A stretch of 64,000 bases of DNA from CAKVLS01 sp045638465 (GTDB lineage Bacteria > Bacillota > Clostridia > Christensenellales > UBA1242). The position numbers and the translations under genes are program-made. Location of the stretch: positions 1 to 64,000 of the forward strand of contig JAZUBK010000020.1 of the NCBI GenBank assembly GCA_045638465.1, read 5' to 3'. Below, in pieces: positions 34,191-42,780 of the stretch (within the stretch, counting starts at the first letter, position 1; each line of letters opens with the position of its first letter). The notes beneath the pieces are model-generated. The model did not search any database, was not told the origin of the DNA, and saw only the letters and a program-made list of their open reading frames with translations.

Positions 34191-34975
34191 TATTTCATTT
34201 TGCTAAAGACTGCAAGTTCTACTAGTTTATTATGAGATTTTGCTGCAAGTAAAATCTTTTCGGTAATTAGGCAATCTTTTTTTGCGATTATTTCGTTGTT
34301 TGTTCCGTATATTGTTTTTGCTAGTTTTCTGCCAAGCAAATAGTTTTGGCTAGTGATCATTCTTTGAGGTAAAGGATTTTCGCTTATTTTATAATTTTGT
34401 TTAGGTTTGAGATCTATATTGTCAAACTCAATTTTTGGTATTTTATCATCTATTATTTCGGGAACTTTAGGAAGTATTTTCACAAGGTCTAGTTGTGTTG
34501 GTTTTGGCATAACCTTTGGCTTATAGTTATCTTTACTATATTTTGCACCGCTTGAGTTAATAATAAGGTTATTTTCGCCAAAACTAATTATAGAACCAGG
34601 GGTGTATTCTTGGTTTTCTACAATTATTTTTTCTATTTTGTAATTATTGCCTAATATCATATCTGAAACAACACCTAGTTTGTCGCCTTCTAGATTGTAA
34701 ACTTCGTTGTTGATTTGATTATTATAGTTTATTTTTGTAGCAAACAAAGAAGGAAGCAAACCTTCGCTATTTTTAATAGTAATTGCGTTTTTGCCTATTT
34801 TGTAGACTTTGCTTATAGATAGTATACACTCTTCGCCGTCTTCGTCTTCAAACAATATAAGGTCGGTGGCTTTTTTTAGCTTTTCGTCAAAACATATATT
34901 TTTTACGGTGCCTTCAAGTTTGCCGTTGTATAAATTAATTACAGGTTTTGAAATAATCTCTGTTACGTTGTACAT
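34190..34975 (-). CDS. PRC-barrel domain protein, 261 aa
   Basis: Two PRC-barrel units are visible: residues ~8-75 (SKPVINLYNGKLEGTVKNICFD) and ~90-145 (NEVYNLEGDKLGVVSDMILG). A linker follows, then a C-terminal segment LLGRKLAKTIYGTNNEIIAKKDCLITEKILLAAKSHNKL that often accompanies PRC barrels in Clostridia. No signal peptide is present. AGGAGG precedes the ATG. PRC barrels bind proteins or RNA (RimM is one); the task here is unknown. Confidence 0.83.
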   Translation of the reverse strand: MYNVTEIISKPVINLYNGKLEGTVKNICFDEKLKKATDLILFEDEDGEECILSISKVYKIGKNAITIKNSEGLLPSLFATKINYNNQINNEVYNLEGDKLGVVSDMILGNNYKIEKIIVENQEYTPGSIISFGENNLIINSSGAKYSKDNYKPKVMPKPTQLDLVKILPKVPEIIDDKIPKIEFDNIDLKPKQNYKISENPLPQRMITSQNYLLGRKLAKTIYGTNNEIIAKKDCLITEKILLAAKSHNKLVELAVFSKMK

Positions 34976-35043
34976 ATGTCCTCCTAGATAATAAATGTAT
35001 ATGACGCCAAAAACTTTTTTAGTATTTTTTTGTGGTGTTTTTT

Positions 35044-35072
35044 TTGATAATATGTTATGATTTAGATATATT
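35044..35072 (+). promoter_or_regulatory. Promoter of the SPFH gene
   Basis: TTGATA (35044-35049), 17-nt spacer, TATATT (35067-35072). AAAGGAG follows at 35076-35082. Confidence 0.65.
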
Positions 35073-35088
35073 TATAAAGGAGCTATCA

Positions 35089-36495
35089 ATGGGACTTTTT
35101 GGTGCGATCAAAAATAAACTTACAGATACAATTACCTTAAATGATAGTCAAAAAGGCCTTTTGACAAGATACAAGCTAAAAAATGATTCGTTAAAAATTA
35201 ATCAAGAAGTTGTTGTAAATGAAGATTTTGAGGTTGTTACTTGTTATTATGATCAGGTTTGTGATGTCTTGACTCCTGGTAAATATAAATTTAATGACGT
35301 ACATATGCCAAAACTTTATAAAAACGTCAAAGCAAAAAAGACAAAGAAAGGTTTTGAGACTCCAAAATCACTACCTGCAGATTTGTATTATGTAAGTAAA
35401 ACAATGTTTGGTGGGCTGACATTTAAAACCCCATACCGCTTTAAAATGAGAAATGGTGCAAAACTTATCAAAGTAAAAGTGGCTGGAGAGTTTAATATAA
35501 CAGTTGTTGATAGTTATAAGTTTTTGAACTCAATGCTTATGGATTATTCGACAATTAACTCAGATCAAGCAAAAAAAGAAATTGGTGCATATGTGGCGTA
35601 TGCTATTTTGAAATATTCACAAAAGAATATTCACAGTGCAAATGAGTTTAGTAATAACGATGCTGCTTTAATAGAACAAATGACTCAGGTTATCGAAAAG
35701 GAACTAAAATCTATAGGCCTTACAATGTCTGATTTCAAAATTACCGAGATTATACCGCCTATAGATGCAGAAAATATTGAGCCAGTAAAGAAAACTGACA
35801 AAACACTTGATGACATTTTTAACACTATCTACAATGGTGAAAAGAAAGCTGAGGAAGAAACAGAGAAAAAAGAAGCCTCAGAAGTGTTTGTCGGACAAAA
35901 AACAAATAGTGGTGAGGCGCAAATGTCAACTGCTAGTGTTATAAACCTTGGCTTTGGACCTTCAGGGCTGTCTGCAACCACTCAACCAAAGACAGAGGAG
36001 AGAAACTCAACTGTAGATGAGTATGAAAAAGCGTCAAAATCGTTTAATGATGATTTAATGGCAAAGCGTCAACAAAATCTTGTCTTTTTAAATAGTGGAG
36101 CAGAGCAAAAGCCTCAAACCCTAGAGCAAAAAAGCGATGATATAAAGAAAGATGACATTATGCTAGGCCGAAATACTATTGGCACAATAGATACTTTGGG
36201 CAAGGTAGATATTGCAGATGATTTTGTCCAAGCGAATAGAAAGATAGAGTTAGAGGCTTTGAAGAAAAGCCTGGAAGAGCCTGAAAAAGAAATAAAAAGG
36301 CCAAAAGTTTTGAAAGAAGGTCAAGAGTCGAAGGTAGAAAAAACTTGTAGGTCTTGTGGGGCAAAATACACTATAAAAGATAAGTTTTGTCCAAAGTGTG
36401 GAAAGAGCACGTTATCTGTTAGGTATTGTAAGGCTTGTGGAGAGCCAAATGACGATACAGCGCTACTTTGCAAAACTTGTGGAAGTAGGTTATAA
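35089..36495 (+). CDS. SPFH/YdjI-like protein with C-terminal double zinc ribbon, 468 aa
   Basis: Residues 1-225 look like the SPFH/virion-core-protein family of Firmicutes (MGLFGAIKNKL opening, VLTPGKYKFND, then GGLTFKTPYRFKMRNGAKLIKVKVAGEFNITV and an amphipathic helix). Residues 230-410 are charged and low-complexity. Residues 420-468 hold two zinc ribbons (C-x2-C...C-x2-C twice). YdjI-type SPFH proteins work with PspA-like proteins in membrane-stress responses; no pspA is visible here. An earlier in-frame ATG at 35032 lies inside the promoter, so the ATG at 35089 is correct. Confidence 0.82.
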   Translation: MGLFGAIKNKLTDTITLNDSQKGLLTRYKLKNDSLKINQEVVVNEDFEVVTCYYDQVCDVLTPGKYKFNDVHMPKLYKNVKAKKTKKGFETPKSLPADLYYVSKTMFGGLTFKTPYRFKMRNGAKLIKVKVAGEFNITVVDSYKFLNSMLMDYSTINSDQAKKEIGAYVAYAILKYSQKNIHSANEFSNNDAALIEQMTQVIEKELKSIGLTMSDFKITEIIPPIDAENIEPVKKTDKTLDDIFNTIYNGEKKAEEETEKKEASEVFVGQKTNSGEAQMSTASVINLGFGPSGLSATTQPKTEERNSTVDEYEKASKSFNDDLMAKRQQNLVFLNSGAEQKPQTLEQKSDDIKKDDIMLGRNTIGTIDTLGKVDIADDFVQANRKIELEALKKSLEEPEKEIKRPKVLKEGQESKVEKTCRSCGAKYTIKDKFCPKCGKSTLSVRYCKACGEPNDDTALLCKTCGSRL

Positions 36496-36538
36496 AATAA
36501 ACAAAAAAACAAACAATAAATTTTAAGGAGAGATAATT

Positions 36539-36790
36539 ATGGTTAATAAAGATATGACAGTAGGAGAAATTTTGGGTAAATATTCTAACGCAAAAGAAAT
36601 CTTGGGTGGGTTTGGACTTCATTGTTTTGGTTGTCCTATGAGCCAAATGGAAACAATTGAACAAGCTGCAGCAGCGCACGGCGTAGAACTTGATTTTATG
36701 CTAAAGAAACTAAATGAAGATTTAGAGGCTCAAGACAAAGCCCCTGCTAAAAAATCTTGCGGTTGCAAATCTAAAAAAGGCACTAAATAA
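36539..36790 (+). CDS. DUF1858 domain protein, 83 aa
   Basis: A small protein matching the hybrid-cluster-associated disulfide family: MTVGEILGKYSNAKEILGGFGLHCFGCPMSQMETIEQAA, with the paired cysteines of HCFGCP that can form a redox disulfide. A short Lys-rich tail carries CGC. AAGGAGA stands upstream. It follows the SPFH gene by 43 bp, and its stop overlaps the next start (TAATG), so the two downstream products are translationally coupled. Confidence 0.88.
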   Translation: MVNKDMTVGEILGKYSNAKEILGGFGLHCFGCPMSQMETIEQAAAAHGVELDFMLKKLNEDLEAQDKAPAKKSCGCKSKKGTK

Positions 36791-37683
36791 TGGCTTTTAT
36801 AGAAGAAATCATTTCTGTAGGTAACCACGAAAAAGGCTTTGCGCTTTTTAATAAAACAACTGGCGAGTTTATGAGTGACTTTGTTTATTCTAACATCATA
36901 AACACCTCATATGGTTTGCACTTTTTGTACAAAGGCGAAAGTCAAGAAGAATACACTATCGTAGACAACTATGGCAAAGAGGTTGCTTTTGACGAAAATT
37001 ACCTTTGGGGATTACTTGGTAGAAGTCCTTTTGGGGTTGGGTGTGTTGTTGGTAAGAAAGACAATAAATGTTATCTTGCAAACTGTAAAGGAAAGATATT
37101 GTCAAAAGGCTACGACAGAAGGATTATGTCTCACTCTGCCTCTTCGAGAATTTTTGAAACTGTAAAAATGCTAGAAGACAGCGGAAGAAAACTTGTTGGT
37201 CTTATTGCTATGGACGGTACAGAACTTGTACCTTGCGAAGATGAGTATATACCAGAGTATGATGATGTATTCGTTTTGACTGAACTTATCGAAAAATATG
37301 GTTATGGCCTTATCAAATACGCAAGTGATGAGATTTTGGCGTCTGATATGATATTTATTAAACTTTTAGAGGCGGCAGTAAAAAGTATTAGAACTTTGCC
37401 TGATTTTGTAAACAATAGGGAATATGTTTTAAACTTTGCCTCAGAAGGTATATCAAATATGTATTATTTGAGGGCAGACCTTTGCTTTGAAAAGGGGATA
37501 TACCGAAACAAAGCAGACCTTGACCCTAAACAAACTCGTGATAAGTTTGAAAATATGATTAATAAGATGGTTGAAGAAGGTTTTATCTCAAACAGAATCT
37601 CAGCTGGATATTTGCAAAAGCAAATTGATATCATATTAGAAAAACTATTGGGCAGATGTGATAAGATATTTATATTCGATTAA
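36790..37683 (+). CDS. Hypothetical protein, 297 aa
   Basis: I do not recognise a firm family. The first ~130 residues show repeated strand units (EKGFALFNKTTGEFMSDFVYSNI; EYTIVDNYGKEVAFDENYLWG; CYLANCKGKILSKGYD) reminiscent of WG-type beta repeats. The rest is helical. No signal peptide is visible. Its ATG overlaps the stop of the DUF1858 gene, and a strong terminator follows, so it closes the operon that begins at 35089. Confidence 0.7.
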   Translation: MAFIEEIISVGNHEKGFALFNKTTGEFMSDFVYSNIINTSYGLHFLYKGESQEEYTIVDNYGKEVAFDENYLWGLLGRSPFGVGCVVGKKDNKCYLANCKGKILSKGYDRRIMSHSASSRIFETVKMLEDSGRKLVGLIAMDGTELVPCEDEYIPEYDDVFVLTELIEKYGYGLIKYASDEILASDMIFIKLLEAAVKSIRTLPDFVNNREYVLNFASEGISNMYYLRADLCFEKGIYRNKADLDPKQTRDKFENMINKMVEEGFISNRISAGYLQKQIDIILEKLLGRCDKIFIFD

Positions 37684-37707
37684 AAAGAGCTTTTAGGCTC
37701 TTTTTTT
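37684..37707 (+). terminator. Intrinsic terminator
   Basis: A 7-bp stem AAAGAGC/GCTCTTT (37684-37690 with 37697-37703), a 6-nt loop and a T run. Confidence 0.85.
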
Positions 37708-37947
37708 GTTATGACTACTATAATTTGATAGTTTGAGGGGCTTTTTGTGAGGTGAAGCTCTAGAGTAGCCTAAGGCCACTTTTGGGAGGGATAGCTTTTA
37801 GTAGGACGTTTTTTTGCTATATATTATATAATATATATTAATATAGTAGTAACCTATTTATATATTGTGGTCTTGAGTGCCTTTTTACACTATATTTTGG
37901 GGCTAAAAAATAACCCAAAAATATTCAAACTTTTTTCAAAAAAAGGG
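37708..37947. other. Intergenic stretch without a gene
   Basis: About 240 bp with no usable frame. It holds a perfect 20-bp AT-only palindrome (37818-37837) and an inverted repeat TTTTGGG/CCCAAAA (near 37895-37920) that lacks a T run. The remainder (37740-37810) is richer in G than its surroundings, but I see no RNA gene in it. Confidence 0.5.
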
Positions 37948-37976
37948 TTGACTTGAGGGTAATATAAGTGTATAAT
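37948..37976 (+). promoter_or_regulatory. Promoter of the S10 operon
   Basis: TTGACT (37948-37953), 17-nt spacer, TATAAT (37971-37976). The predicted start is ~37983, leaving a 230-nt leader before rpsJ. Confidence 0.88.
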
Positions 37977-37982
37977 AACTTT

Positions 37983-38212
37983 GCTGTGAAAATGGGATGA
38001 AGCGTGAAGTTACCACTTATAGCTACATAAGGAGGAGAATTTACGCGGACAAGTTTGGCTAAAAGTCAAGCGACTAACCCTTTGCAAGAAGAGAGAAAGC
38101 TTAATATTTTTAAGTTTTTTTTATCGTTCACGGTAAGACACACACGGAAAGGTGTAATATCTTTTAGGAAATGCTAAAAGGGTTAGATTGGGTTAAGGAG
38201 GAAGATATATAA
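37983..38212 (+). promoter_or_regulatory. Structured 230-nt leader of the S10 operon
   Basis: Visible pairings are GCGTGAA (38002-38008) with TTTACGC (38040-38046); a hairpin CTTTTAG (38161-38167) with CTAAAAG (38174-38180); and a long-range match CTAACCCTTT (38074-38083) with AAAGGGTTAG (38177-38186). The last two share bases and exclude each other. A T-rich run (38107-38120) follows a weak CTTAA/TTAAG stem. A 21-codon frame (37997-38062) is also open. This suggests autogenous control by a ribosomal protein. Confidence 0.55.
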
Positions 38213-38518
38213 ATGGCAACTCAAAAAATTAGAATTAAGTTACAATCTTATGATCACAACTTAATTGACCTAGCTGCAACTAGAATAATCGAAGCAGCTA
38301 CAAAAGCAGGTTCAAAGATCGCTGGACCTATTCCACTACCAACAAACAAAGAGGTAGTAACAATCATCAGAAGCCCACACAAATACAAAGATAGTCGTGA
38401 GCAATTTGAAATGAGAACACACAAAAGAGTTATTGATGTTTATACTTCTGCAAAAGCTCTAGATTCACTTATGAAACTAGACCTACCAGCAGGTGTTGAT
38501 ATCAATATCAAACTTTAA
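38213..38518 (+). CDS. rpsJ: 30S ribosomal protein S10
   Basis: 101 aa, normal. It holds IRIKLQSYDHNLIDLAATRIIEAA and the loop segment around PLPTNKEVVTIIRSPHKYKDSREQFE. It sits in the 30S head and is also the NusE partner of NusB in antitermination. AAGGAGGAAG stands upstream. It opens the S10-spc block that runs to 50755. Confidence 0.98.
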   Translation: MATQKIRIKLQSYDHNLIDLAATRIIEAATKAGSKIAGPIPLPTNKEVVTIIRSPHKYKDSREQFEMRTHKRVIDVYTSAKALDSLMKLDLPAGVDINIKL

Positions 38519-38538
38519 TTCGTTAGGGAGAGAATGAT

Positions 38539-39177
38539 ATGAAAAAAGCTATTTTAGGTAAAAAGTTAGGTATGACTCAAGTTTTCACTTCTAACGGATT
38601 GGTTATTCCAGTTACCGTTGTAGAAGCTGGTCCTTGTACAGTTATACAAAAGAAAACTGAAGAAAAAGACGGCTATGAAGCTGTTGTAGTTGGTTTTGGC
38701 GAAACTAGAGAAAAACTAGTTAACAAACCACAAACTGGTGCTTTCAAGAAAGCAAACGTTTCTGTAAAGAAATATGTAAAAGAATTAGATGTTGACAATT
38801 ATGCAGACCTTGAGGTTGGTAGCGAAATCAAGTGTGACGTATTTGCAGAAGGCGACATCGTAGACGTAACAGGCACAACCAAAGGTCATGGTTTTAGCGG
38901 TAATATCAAAAGACACAACGCACACAGACTAAAGATGACTCACGGTACAGGTCCTGTACACAGAGAAGTTGGTTCTATGAGTGCTAACTCAACACCAAGC
39001 AGAGTATTCAAAAATAAATTAATGCCAGGCCATTATGGTGACGAGCAAGTTACTATCCAAAACTTGCAAGTAGTAAAAGTTGATGCAGAAAGAAATGTAC
39101 TTTTAATCAAAGGTGCTATTCCTGGAAACAAAAACGGACTTGTTACTATCAAATCGGCTGTTAAGGCTGGTAAGTAA
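38539..39177 (+). CDS. rplC: 50S ribosomal protein L3
   Basis: 212 aa, normal. It opens MKKAILGKKLGMTQVF and holds the conserved GHGFSGNIKRHNAHRLKMTHG core and PGHYGDEQVTIQNLQVV. It binds near the 3' end of 23S rRNA early in assembly and reaches towards the peptidyl-transferase centre. It is 20 bp after rpsJ, with AGGGAGAG as ribosome site. Confidence 0.98.
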   Translation: MKKAILGKKLGMTQVFTSNGLVIPVTVVEAGPCTVIQKKTEEKDGYEAVVVGFGETREKLVNKPQTGAFKKANVSVKKYVKELDVDNYADLEVGSEIKCDVFAEGDIVDVTGTTKGHGFSGNIKRHNAHRLKMTHGTGPVHREVGSMSANSTPSRVFKNKLMPGHYGDEQVTIQNLQVVKVDAERNVLLIKGAIPGNKNGLVTIKSAVKAGK

Positions 39178-39188
39178 GGAGAGTAGTT

Positions 39189-39812
39189 ATGCCAAAAGTT
39201 AAAGTATATAATATGGCTGCTGAAGTTGTAGGAAATATGACTTTGAGTGATGAAGTTTTCGGTTGTGAATACAACGAAGCTCTAATTCATCAAGTAGTAG
39301 TAGCTTATAACAACAATCAAAGACAAGGCACAAAAAGCGCTTTAACTCGTACAGAAGTTAGAGGCCATGCTAAAAAACCTTGGAGACAAAAAGGTACTGG
39401 TAGAGCAAGACAAGGTTCTACAAAAGGTCCACAATGGGTTGGTGGTGGCGTAGTATTCGCACCAAAACCAAGAGATTTTTCTCAAAAAGTAAACAAACAA
39501 GCAAAGGCTGTAGCTTTCAAATCTGCTATCAGCGCTAAACTTGCAGAACAAAAAGTCGTAGTTTTAGATGCTTTGACAATCAAAGACGCTAAAACAAAAG
39601 AGTTTATGAATGTTGTAAACAGCTTCAAAATCGAAGGTAACACAGTAGTTGTTGTTGCTGACAAAGACGAAAAAGTTTTGAGAGCTACAAACAATATTCC
39701 TTACATCAATGTAACAACTGCTGACCTACTAAACACTTATGATCTAGTAGCTTGTAATAAAGTTTATGTTACTAAAGATGCAGTAAAGAAAATAGAGGAG
39801 GCTTATAAATAA
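39189..39812 (+). CDS. rplD: 50S ribosomal protein L4
   Basis: 207 aa, normal. The rRNA-binding loop around TEVRGHAKKPWRQKGTGRARQGS (residues ~50-75) reaches into the exit tunnel and is the macrolide-linked loop. In E. coli L4 also represses its own operon; nothing here proves that in this organism. AAGGAGAG stands upstream. The stop overlaps the rplW start. Confidence 0.98.
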   Translation: MPKVKVYNMAAEVVGNMTLSDEVFGCEYNEALIHQVVVAYNNNQRQGTKSALTRTEVRGHAKKPWRQKGTGRARQGSTKGPQWVGGGVVFAPKPRDFSQKVNKQAKAVAFKSAISAKLAEQKVVVLDALTIKDAKTKEFMNVVNSFKIEGNTVVVVADKDEKVLRATNNIPYINVTTADLLNTYDLVACNKVYVTKDAVKKIEEAYK

Positions 39813-40114
39813 TGAATGCCTACGATATTATAAAAAGACCGCTACTTTCAGAAAAGAGCTATGCTACTATCGCTGATAAAAAATACACATTTGTAGTAGA
39901 AAAAAGCGCTAACAAAGTAGAAATTAGAAAAGCGGTAGAAGAAATATTCAAAGTTAAAGTTCAAAAAGTAAATACACTAATAGTAAAGGGCAAAGAAAAA
40001 ACTCAAAACACTAAAAACGGTAGAACAGTTGGTAAAACTAGCGATTATAAAAAAGCAATCGTTTGGCTAACAGCTGATAGCAAACCAATCGAGTTTTTTG
40101 AAAGCCTAAACTAA
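39812..40114 (+). CDS. rplW: 50S ribosomal protein L23
   Basis: 100 aa, normal. It opens NAYDIIKRPLLSEKSY and holds FVVEKSANKVEIRKAVEEIFKVKV. It borders the tunnel exit and docks trigger factor and SRP. Its ATG overlaps the rplD stop (TAATG), and GAGGAGG lies inside rplD, so the two are translationally coupled. Confidence 0.98.
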   Translation: MNAYDIIKRPLLSEKSYATIADKKYTFVVEKSANKVEIRKAVEEIFKVKVQKVNTLIVKGKEKTQNTKNGRTVGKTSDYKKAIVWLTADSKPIEFFESLN

Positions 40115-40134
40115 GGTAAGCGGAGGAATTAAAA

Positions 40135-40962
40135 ATGGCTGTTAGAAGACATAAACCTACTTCTCCTGCACAAAGACAAATGTCTACTGCTGATTTTTCA
40201 GTTTTAACAAAAAAAGCTCCAGAAAAATCACTACTTGCTGAAAATAGCAAAACAGGTGGTAGAAACTCTTATGGCAGAATTACCGTTAGACACATCGGTG
40301 GCGGTAACAGAAGAAAATATAGAATTATTGATTTTAGAAGAAGAAAAGATGATGTTCCTGCAACAGTAACTGCAATCGAATATGACCCAAACAGAACTTC
40401 ATATATCGCATTGCTAACATATGCTGATGGAACAAAATCTTATATCCTAGCACCAGTTGGTCTAAACGTTGGTGACAAGGTTATGAGCGGCGAAAACGCT
40501 GAAATTAAAGTTGGTAACTGCTTACCACTAGCTAATATTCCTGTAGGTTCAGTTGTTCACAACATCGAACTTCAACCAGGAAAGGGCGGACAAATTGCTC
40601 GTTCTGCTGGTATCTCTGCTAGACTTATGGCAAGAGAAGGCAAATATGCAACTCTAAAAATGCCAAGTGGCGAAATGAGACTAGTTCTTGCAACTTGCAG
40701 AGCTACTATCGGTCAAGTTGGCAACATTGAGCATGAAATCATCTCAATCGGTAAAGCTGGTCGTTCAAGACACATGGGTATCAAACCTACAGTTCGTGGT
40801 GTTGTTATGAACCCAGTTGACCACCCACACGGTGGTGGTGAAGGTAAATCACCAGTTGGTCGTCCAGGACCTGTTACTCCTTGGGGTAAACCTGCTATGG
40901 GTCTTAAGACTAGAGATAGAAAGAAAAGCTCTAACAAATTTATCATAAAGAGAGCTAGATAG
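40135..40962 (+). CDS. rplB: 50S ribosomal protein L2
   Basis: 275 aa, normal. It holds the RNA-binding SRNA-fold start (RNSYGRITVRHIGGGNRRKYR), and the C-terminal MNPVDHPHGGGEGKSPVGRP segment with the conserved His near the peptidyl-transferase centre. CGGAGGA stands upstream. The stop is TAG. Confidence 0.98.
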   Translation: MAVRRHKPTSPAQRQMSTADFSVLTKKAPEKSLLAENSKTGGRNSYGRITVRHIGGGNRRKYRIIDFRRRKDDVPATVTAIEYDPNRTSYIALLTYADGTKSYILAPVGLNVGDKVMSGENAEIKVGNCLPLANIPVGSVVHNIELQPGKGGQIARSAGISARLMAREGKYATLKMPSGEMRLVLATCRATIGQVGNIEHEIISIGKAGRSRHMGIKPTVRGVVMNPVDHPHGGGEGKSPVGRPGPVTPWGKPAMGLKTRDRKKSSNKFIIKRAR

Positions 40963-40973
40963 GAGTTAAAGTT

Positions 40974-41249
40974 ATGAGTAGATCATTAAAGAAAAAACCA
41001 TTCGTTGAAGAAAGACTTTTTAACAGAGTTAAAGAAATGAATGAATCTAATACTAAAAAAGTCGTTAAAACTTGGTCAAGAGCATCTGTAATTTACCCAG
41101 AATTCGTTGGTCATACAATCGCTGTTCATAATGGTAAAAAACATATCCCTGTTTATTGCACTGCTGAAATGGTAGGCCATAAACTTGGTGAGTTTGCTCC
41201 AACAAGAACATTCAAAGGTCATACTTCTGGTAAGACTTCAGGTAGATAA
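40974..41249 (+). CDS. rpsS: 30S ribosomal protein S19
   Basis: 91 aa, normal. It holds MSRSLKKKPFVEERL, TWSRASVIYPEFVGHTIAVHNGKKHIPVY and GHKLGEFAPTRTF. It sits in the 30S head and contacts S13. It is 11 bp after rplB. Confidence 0.98.
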   Translation: MSRSLKKKPFVEERLFNRVKEMNESNTKKVVKTWSRASVIYPEFVGHTIAVHNGKKHIPVYCTAEMVGHKLGEFAPTRTFKGHTSGKTSGR

Positions 41250-41260
41250 GGAGAACAAAA

Positions 41261-41650
41261 ATGGCAAAAAGAATGAGAGAAAAGGCTGAAGCTAGATTCC
41301 AAAACAGAGATACTCGCCCAACAGCTATTACTAAAGATATTAGAATTAGCTCAAGCAAAGTAAGAATTGTTATGGACCTAGTACGTGGCAAAAAATACAA
41401 TGAAGCAGTTGCTATTTTGAAAAATACTCCAAATGGTGCTGCTGAACCAATCTTAAAGACTATCATGTCTGCTGCTGCTAACGGTGAGCACAACATGGGT
41501 CTAAACAAAGACGATATGTTTGTTGCTGAAATCTGGGCAACAGAAGGACCAACTCTAAAGAGACTAAATATTAGAGCTCGTGGTAGAGTTGACAGAATAC
41601 TAAAAAGAACAAGCCATATAACTGTTATTATGGATACTATTAAGGAATAA
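41261..41650 (+). CDS. rplV: 50S ribosomal protein L22
   Basis: 129 aa, slightly long because of a charged N-terminus (MAKRMREKAEARFQNRDTRP) before the usual start. The family core ISSSKVRIVMDLVRGKKYNEAVAIL and the tunnel-lining loop ending GRVDRILKRTSHITVI are clear. The loop lines the exit tunnel and is linked to macrolide sensitivity. AAGGAGAAC stands upstream. Confidence 0.97.
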   Translation: MAKRMREKAEARFQNRDTRPTAITKDIRISSSKVRIVMDLVRGKKYNEAVAILKNTPNGAAEPILKTIMSAAANGEHNMGLNKDDMFVAEIWATEGPTLKRLNIRARGRVDRILKRTSHITVIMDTIKE

Positions 41651-41666
41651 AGGAGAGAAAAGGCAA

Positions 41667-42341
41667 ATGGGACAAAAAGTTAGTCCACACGGACTTAGAG
41701 TAGGAATCAACAAGAGCTGGGACTCTTCTTGGTTCGCAGGTAAAGATAACTTTGCTAAATTTTTGAAAGAAGACAACGTTATCAGAACTTTTATTAAGAA
41801 AAAATATTATGCATGTGCTATTTCAAAAATCGGTATCGAAAGAACAGCTAAAAGACTTGTTGTAAACATCTTTACTGCAAGACCTGGCGTTTTGATCGGT
41901 CAAAAGGGTGCTGGTGTAGAAACTTTGAAGAAAGAAGTTTTGAAACTAACTCAAGCAGATGCAGTTTCTATTAACATCAAAGAAATCAAAAACGTTGATG
42001 TTGATGCAGTACTAGTTGCAGAAAGCATCGCTACTCAACTAGAAAAACGTGTTCACTTTAGAAGAGCTATGAAACAAGTTATGCAAAAAGCTATGAAATC
42101 AGGCGTTCAAGGTATCAAAACTATGGTAAGTGGTCGTCTTGATGGTGCTGATATTGCAAGAAGTGAACATTACCACCTAGGAAATCTTCCACTACAAACT
42201 TTGAGAGCTGATATCGACTATGGTACAGCAGAAGCTGCTACTACATTTGGTATTGTAGGTGTTAAAGTTTGGATTTACAAAGGCGAAATCCTAGGCAAAC
42301 TAAATGTTGCTGAAAAAGCTCCAAAAGGAGGAAACAAGTAA
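41667..42341 (+). CDS. rpsC: 30S ribosomal protein S3
   Basis: 224 aa, normal. It opens MGQKVSPHGLRVGINKSWDS, has the KH domain with the GVLIGQKGAGVETLKKEV loop, and the C-terminal domain GRLDGADIARSEHYHLGNLPLQTLRADIDYG. S3 helps form the mRNA entry gate. AAAGGAGAG stands upstream. Confidence 0.98.
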   Translation: MGQKVSPHGLRVGINKSWDSSWFAGKDNFAKFLKEDNVIRTFIKKKYYACAISKIGIERTAKRLVVNIFTARPGVLIGQKGAGVETLKKEVLKLTQADAVSINIKEIKNVDVDAVLVAESIATQLEKRVHFRRAMKQVMQKAMKSGVQGIKTMVSGRLDGADIARSEHYHLGNLPLQTLRADIDYGTAEAATTFGIVGVKVWIYKGEILGKLNVAEKAPKGGNK

Positions 42342-42342
42342 T

Positions 42343-42780
42343 ATGTTAATGCCTAAAAGAGTAAAAAGAAGAAAACAACAAAGAGGTAGAATGACTGGTA
42401 AAGCTACAAGAGGCAATACAATCTCTTACGGCGAATACGGTATCGTTGCTACTGAACCATGTTGGATTACTTCTAATCAAATTGAGGCTGCCCGTGTTGC
42501 GATGACTCGTTACACAAAAAGAGGCGGTCAAGTATGGATAAAAATATTCCCTCACAAACCAGTTTCTAAGAAACCTGCTGAAACCAGAATGGGTAGCGGT
42601 AAAGGTTCTCCAGAATATTGGGTAGCTGTAGTTAAACCAGGCAGAGTAATGTTTGAACTTGCAGGTATTCCTGAGGAAAACGCTAGAGAAGCACTAAGAC
42701 TTGCTAGCCATAAACTTCCATGCAAAACTAAAATTGTTAAAAAAGAAGTTGATACTACAACAGAAGGTGGTGCAATCTAA
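42343..42780 (+). CDS. rplP: 50S ribosomal protein L16
   Basis: 145 aa, normal. It opens MLMPKRVKRRKQQRGRMTG and holds GGQVWIKIFPHKPVSKKPAETRMGSGKG. It sits near the A-site tRNA and completes 50S maturation. An ATG at 42304 inside rpsC was rejected, because AAGGAGG lies just before 42343 and the family starts there. Confidence 0.97.
   Translation: MLMPKRVKRRKQQRGRMTGKATRGNTISYGEYGIVATEPCWITSNQIEAARVAMTRYTKRGGQVWIKIFPHKPVSKKPAETRMGSGKGSPEYWVAVVKPGRVMFELAGIPEENAREALRLASHKLPCKTKIVKKEVDTTTEGGAI

Noticed and set aside
37895..37920. TTTTGGG/CCCAAAA inverted repeat as a terminator
   Set aside because: It lacks a T run and does not follow a gene.
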